Positions 60,550 to 64,000 of a stretch of 64,000 nucleotides of DNA are shown piece after piece. The stretch is from positions 310,001 to 374,000 of the forward strand of contig CAWBFA010000005.1 in NCBI GenBank assembly GCA_963788055.1, written 5' to 3'. Every line of letters starts with the position of its first letter. Within the stretch, counting starts at the first letter, position 1. Origin of the DNA: JACCTU01 sp963788055 (GTDB lineage Bacteria; Actinomycetota; Thermoleophilia; Gaiellales; Gaiellaceae). Made by a program: the position numbers and the translations under genes. Below the pieces are notes generated by a model. That model had not been told where the DNA came from. It worked only from the letters and a program-made list of their open reading frames with translations, and made no database searches.

Positions 60550-62438
60550 CCATCGCCGCCGCCGCCTGGGTCTGCCTGCTCGCCCCGCTCGCGGCCGCCT
60601 TGCTGATCGCGCTCGCAGGCAACCGCCTCTCGCGGCGCGCCGCCGGCTACCTCGCGACGCTGTCGACCTCGGTGTCGTTCGTCGCCGCGATCGTCGGGTT
60701 CATCGCGATGACGGGCGAAGACAGCGAGGAGCGGTCGCACGTGACCACCGCGTGGACGTGGCTGCAGGCGGGCGACTTCCAGGCCGAGCTGAGCCTCCTC
60801 GTCGATCCGCTGAGCATGCTGATGATGCTGATCGTCTCAGGCGTCGGGTCGCTGATCGTCGCGTACTCGATCGGTTACATGGACGGCGACGACGAGGAGC
60901 GCCGCTTCTTCGCGTACATGGCGTTCTTCGTCTTCTCGATGCTGCTCCTCGTCGAGAGCGCGAACCTCGTCCTCCTGCTCGCCGGCTGGGGCCTGGTCGG
61001 GCTCGCGTCGTACCTGCTGATCGGGTTCCACCACGATCGACCCTCGGCGATCGCGGCGGCGAAGAAGGCCTTCGTGATGAACGCCGTCGGCGACGCGACG
61101 ATGGCGCTCGCGATCTTCCTGCTCTTCTGGCAGACCGGGGTCGTCGACTTCGCCGGCGTGTTCGAGCGGGTCGACGGTCTCTCGAGCACGGTCGTGACGC
61201 TCGTGGCGCTCGGGCTGCTCGGCGGCGCGGTCGCGAAGTCGGCGCAGATCCCGCTGCAGACCTGGCTGCCCGACGCGATGGAAGGCCCGACGCCGGTCAG
61301 CGCGCTCATCCACGCGGCGACGATGGTCACGGCCGGCGTCTACCTCCTCGTGCGCCTGAACCCGATCTACGAAGCGGCCGAGTTCGTGCAGCAACTCGCA
61401 GCGGGGATCGGCGCGGTCACGCTCCTCGTCGCCGGGCTGATCGCGCTCGTGCAGACCGACATCAAGCGCGTGATCGCGTACTCGACGATGTCGCAGATCG
61501 GCTACATGTTCCTGGCTGCCGGAATCGCGGCGTACGGCAGCGCGATGTTCCACCTGATGACGCACGCCTTCTTCAAGGCGCTGCTCTTTCTCGCGGCCGG
61601 CATCGTGATCCACGCGCTCGCGGGCGAGCAGGACATGCGCAAGATGGGCGGCCTGCGCGATGCGCTGCCGCGCACGTACCGGTTCATGCTGATCGGCTCG
61701 CTCGCGCTCGCAGGCATCTTCCCGTTCTCGGGCTTCTGGTCGAAGGACGCGATCCTTGCGTCCGCTCTCGCGACTGGCGGGTACGGGATCGTGCTCTTCG
61801 TCGCCGGCCTGCTCGGCGCGTTCCTGACCGGGCTCTACACCTTCCGCATGATCTTCCTCGTCTGGCGCGGCGACCGGTCGGCGTACGCGCGCGAGCACCT
61901 GCACGAGACGAGCCACGGAGAGGCGCCGTTCACGATGTACGCGGCGGTCGCGGCGCTCGCAGTGCTCTCCGTCGTCGGCGGCTGGCTCCAGGTGGCCGGG
62001 ATCTGGCACCCGTTCTCGGACTGGCTGGCTCCCGTCGCCGAGCCGCTCGTCGAGCCGAGCGTTCGGCAGGACTGGGTCACGTCGCTGGTCGCGATGGCCC
62101 TCGCCCTCGGCGGGATCTACCTCGCGTGGCTGCTCTACGGCGCGCGAAGGGTCGCGGTGCCGAGCATGCCCGCGGCAAGGCGCCTACTCGAGCACAAGCT
62201 CTACTTCGACGAGCTCTACGACGCGATCTTCTACCGACCCGCGGTCGCCCTGGCCAACGCGCTCCGCCGCGGCGTCGAGGAGCCGCTCGTCGACGGGTCG
62301 ATCGACGCAGCCGCGACGTCCGTCCGCGAGGCCGGCCGAACCGCGACGATCGTCCAGACCGGCTACCTGCGGAGCTACGCACTCGCACTCACCGCGGGCC
62401 TGGCAGTCCTCGCCGTCCTCTTCGTGGCGCTCCGATGA
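60546..62438 (+). CDS. nuoL: NADH-quinone oxidoreductase subunit L
   Basis: A 630-residue antiporter-like subunit with about sixteen helices. LVDPLSMLMMLIVSGVGSLIVAYSIGYM, GLASYLLIGFHHDRPSAIAAAKKAF, and PTPVSALIHAATMVTAGVYLL contain the conserved Lys, Glu and His. Near the C-terminus LEHKLYFDELYDAIFYRP marks the long lateral helix. ATG start overlaps nuoK (ATGA). Overlaps nuoM by 4 bp. Confidence 0.96.
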   Translation: MTIAAAAWVCLLAPLAAALLIALAGNRLSRRAAGYLATLSTSVSFVAAIVGFIAMTGEDSEERSHVTTAWTWLQAGDFQAELSLLVDPLSMLMMLIVSGVGSLIVAYSIGYMDGDDEERRFFAYMAFFVFSMLLLVESANLVLLLAGWGLVGLASYLLIGFHHDRPSAIAAAKKAFVMNAVGDATMALAIFLLFWQTGVVDFAGVFERVDGLSSTVVTLVALGLLGGAVAKSAQIPLQTWLPDAMEGPTPVSALIHAATMVTAGVYLLVRLNPIYEAAEFVQQLAAGIGAVTLLVAGLIALVQTDIKRVIAYSTMSQIGYMFLAAGIAAYGSAMFHLMTHAFFKALLFLAAGIVIHALAGEQDMRKMGGLRDALPRTYRFMLIGSLALAGIFPFSGFWSKDAILASALATGGYGIVLFVAGLLGAFLTGLYTFRMIFLVWRGDRSAYAREHLHETSHGEAPFTMYAAVAALAVLSVVGGWLQVAGIWHPFSDWLAPVAEPLVEPSVRQDWVTSLVAMALALGGIYLAWLLYGARRVAVPSMPAARRLLEHKLYFDELYDAIFYRPAVALANALRRGVEEPLVDGSIDAAATSVREAGRTATIVQTGYLRSYALALTAGLAVLAVLFVALR

Positions 62439-63885
62439 GCGGCTGGTTGACGACCACGCTCGTCTTCCTGCCGATCGCCGGCGCGCTCCTGCTCTGGGTG
62501 CGTTCCGTGGCCGCGGCTCTGGGCCGGCTCGATCGCGACGCTGATCGCGCTCGTCGAGGTCGGCCTCTGGATCGTCTCGCTGCTCGACTTCGACTTCGAG
62601 GCAGGGATCCAGGGCGAGCAGCGCCACGCGTGGTTCAGCGACCTCGGCGTCTCGTACCACGTCGGGCTCTACGGCTTCTCGCTCTGGCTCGTCGGCCTCA
62701 CGGTCGTCGCCAGCGCCGCGGCGATCGCCTACGCATGGTGGGCCGACCGCGACAGGCCGCGCGCGTACTTCGGCCTGATGCTCTTCCTCGTCGGCGCGGT
62801 CGTCGGCGTGTTCGTCGCTCAGGACCTGATCCTCTTCTACGCGTTCTTCGAGGCGATGCTGATCCCGCTCTACGTCCTGATCGGGGTCTGGGGCGGGGCG
62901 GGGCGCACGCGCGCCACGCTCACGTTCGTGATCTACACGATGGCCGGCTCGCTCTTGATGCTGGCCGCGATCGTCGTCTTCGGGCTGCGCGAGGGTACGT
63001 TCGACCTGCTCGACTCCGGCACGAGCGACAGCGCGTGGATCTTCCTCGGCTTCCTCGCCGCGTTCGTCGTCAAGGCGCCGCTCTTCCCGTTCCACGGCTG
63101 GCTTCCGCCCGCGTACCGCGAGTCCCCGCCCGAGGTCGCCGCGCTCCTCTCCGGCGTGATCTCGAAGGTCGGGGCGTACGGGTTGCTGCGCATCGCGATC
63201 GCGAAGTTCCCCGAGCCCGCCCAGGACTTCCAGGTTCCTCTGCTCGTGCTCGCCGGCGTCGGCCTCGTGTACGGCTCGCTCCTCGCGTTCCGCGCCCCGG
63301 ACGTCCGCGGCGTGATCGCGTACTCGTCCCTCGCGCAGCTCGGGCTGATCACGCTCGGGCTGTTCGCGCTGAACGACCAGGGCTTCGACGGAGCCGTGCT
63401 GCAGATGATCGTGCACGGGCTCGTCTCCACCACGCTGTTCCTGCTCGCGGCGGGCATCGAGCGGCGCACGTCGACCGGTCAGTTCGCGCTGCTCGGAGGG
63501 ATGGCGCGCGGCCGCCCCGCGCTCGCGACGGTGCTGATGACGACCGGCGTGATCGCCCTCGCGGTTCCGGGGTCGGCCGCGTTCGCCGGCGAGTTCCTGA
63601 TCCTGCTCGGCGTGTTCGACGCCGGTTGGGGCTGGGCCGTCGTCGGCGCAGTGGCGATCGTGCTCGCCGCGATGTACATGCTGCGGCTGATCTCAGCCGT
63701 GCTGCACCAGGCGCGCGGGTCGGCGGTGAACGACGCCGCGCTCGACCTGCGTCCGGCGGAGCTCGGGATCCTCCTGCCGCTGGTCGCGTGCGTGCTCGCG
63801 CTCTCGGCGTGGCCCGCGGCGATCAGCGAGCGCGCCTTCCCCGGTGGCGACGCGGCTCGCGAGGTCGTAGGGGCAGTTCAAGTGA
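62435..63885 (+). CDS. nuoM: NADH-quinone oxidoreductase subunit M (two single-base frame disruptions)
   Basis: About 482 residues, antiporter-like. The start SGWLTTTLVFLPIAGALLLW is in one frame, and from WPRLWAGSIATLIALVEVGLW on (about 62500) the protein continues in the next: one extra base. AQDLILFYAFFEAMLIPLYVLIGVWGG, KAPLFPFHGWLPPAYRESPPEVAALLSGVISKVGAYGLLRI and AYSSLAQLGLITLGL are NuoM hallmarks. At the end, one extra G in GTAGGGGCAG (about 63870) hides the normal end VVGQFK and TGA, which overlaps the nuoN GTG as GTGA. The 1451-bp span is two bases over a multiple of three, matching two insertions. Confidence 0.92.
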
Positions 63886-64000
63886 TCCCGACGCCGTCGA
63901 TCGACTGGCTCGCGCTCTCGCCGACCCTCGCGCCGCTCGCCGCTGCTGCGTTCGCGCTGCTCCTGTCCGTGGTGCTGCCGGAGAGCTGGCGGCGGGGCGT
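63882..64000 (+). CDS. nuoN: NADH-quinone oxidoreductase subunit N (partial)
   Basis: The first 39 codons of the last antiporter-like subunit: GTG start, IPTPSIDWLALSPTLAPLAAAAFALLLSVVLPESW. It runs off the right edge. The sequence start IPTPSIDW is common for actinobacterial NuoN. Translationally coupled to nuoM. Confidence 0.85.
   Translation, partial: MIPTPSIDWLALSPTLAPLAAAAFALLLSVVLPESWRRG

Noticed and set aside
63700..64000. A true NuoM-NuoN fusion
   Set aside because: Removing one G in GTAGGGGCAG gives the usual NuoM stop overlapping the nuoN GTG.

Overview
The window is very GC-rich and rich in GTG and TTG starts. It uses actinobacterial-style gene sets: the phenylacetyl-CoA epoxidase genes paaABCD, a full-order nuo operon, CIRCE-controlled groES-groEL, a zinc-ribbon/cyclase/AAA/TPR signalling protein, and two 2-oxoacid dehydrogenase complexes. 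Gene content and protein flavour suggest a deep-branching actinobacterium, perhaps Thermoleophilia (Gaiella/Solirubrobacter-like). That placement is an inference. No rRNA, CRISPR array, intact transposase or integrase was seen.

Layout. Bases 1-3461: GtrA fragment, PRC-barrel-like protein, pcm, a phosphodiesterase, a small membrane protein and a cysteine-less thioredoxin-fold protein. Bases 3506-9113 (minus): a tight cluster E1alpha > E1beta > acetyltransferase > HIRAN > acetamidase > E2, then a CHRD protein. Bases 9259-12135: PadR regulator divergent from an S41 lipoprotein, and a diacylglycerol-kinase-like protein. Bases 12146-19415: a PaaR-like TetR with its operator, paaABCD, a stalked envelope protein, GrpB, a hidden selenoprotein gene, an XRE regulator, and a minus-strand EthD plus three-crotonase operon. 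Bases 19469-28973: a DMT permease, the cyclase/ATPase, MFS, aldehyde dehydrogenase, ornithine-cyclodeaminase-like and small proteins. Bases 29042-30059: a tRNA-Arg whose 3' part is duplicated 904 bp away, resembling an integration-site scar. Bases 30050-33523: YgfZ, a sulfite-oxidase-like protein and a shattered BNR-type secreted protein. Bases 33631-36787: groEL, groES, Nudix, ASCH-like and zinc-ribbon genes. Bases 36843-42563: the second E1alpha-E1beta-E2, a thioesterase, lipB and lipA. Bases 42812-51600: two secreted subtilases, fumC, a ferredoxin-NADP reductase, an ErpA-like protein and small proteins. Bases 51727-64000: nuoA to nuoN, cut off in nuoN.

Functional links. LipB and LipA would make the lipoyl groups needed by both E2 proteins. 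The paa genes and the crotonases together suggest aerobic CoA-dependent aromatic degradation, with acyl-CoA products feeding the fumarase-containing central metabolism and complex I.

Most interesting points: (1) a SelW-like selenoprotein at 16304-16519 with an in-frame TGA in a CxxU motif and a candidate SECIS hairpin; (2) a three-copy structured repeat (11094-11262, 38853-39005, 40475-40579) whose ends supply TAG stop codons to neighbouring genes and whose stems covary between copies; (3) the tRNA-Arg(GCG) duplication; (4) a recurrent pattern of single-base indels in genes that should be intact (E2, fumC, nuoG, nuoM, subtilases), which probably reflects sequence errors and must be considered before any gene here is called fused or broken.
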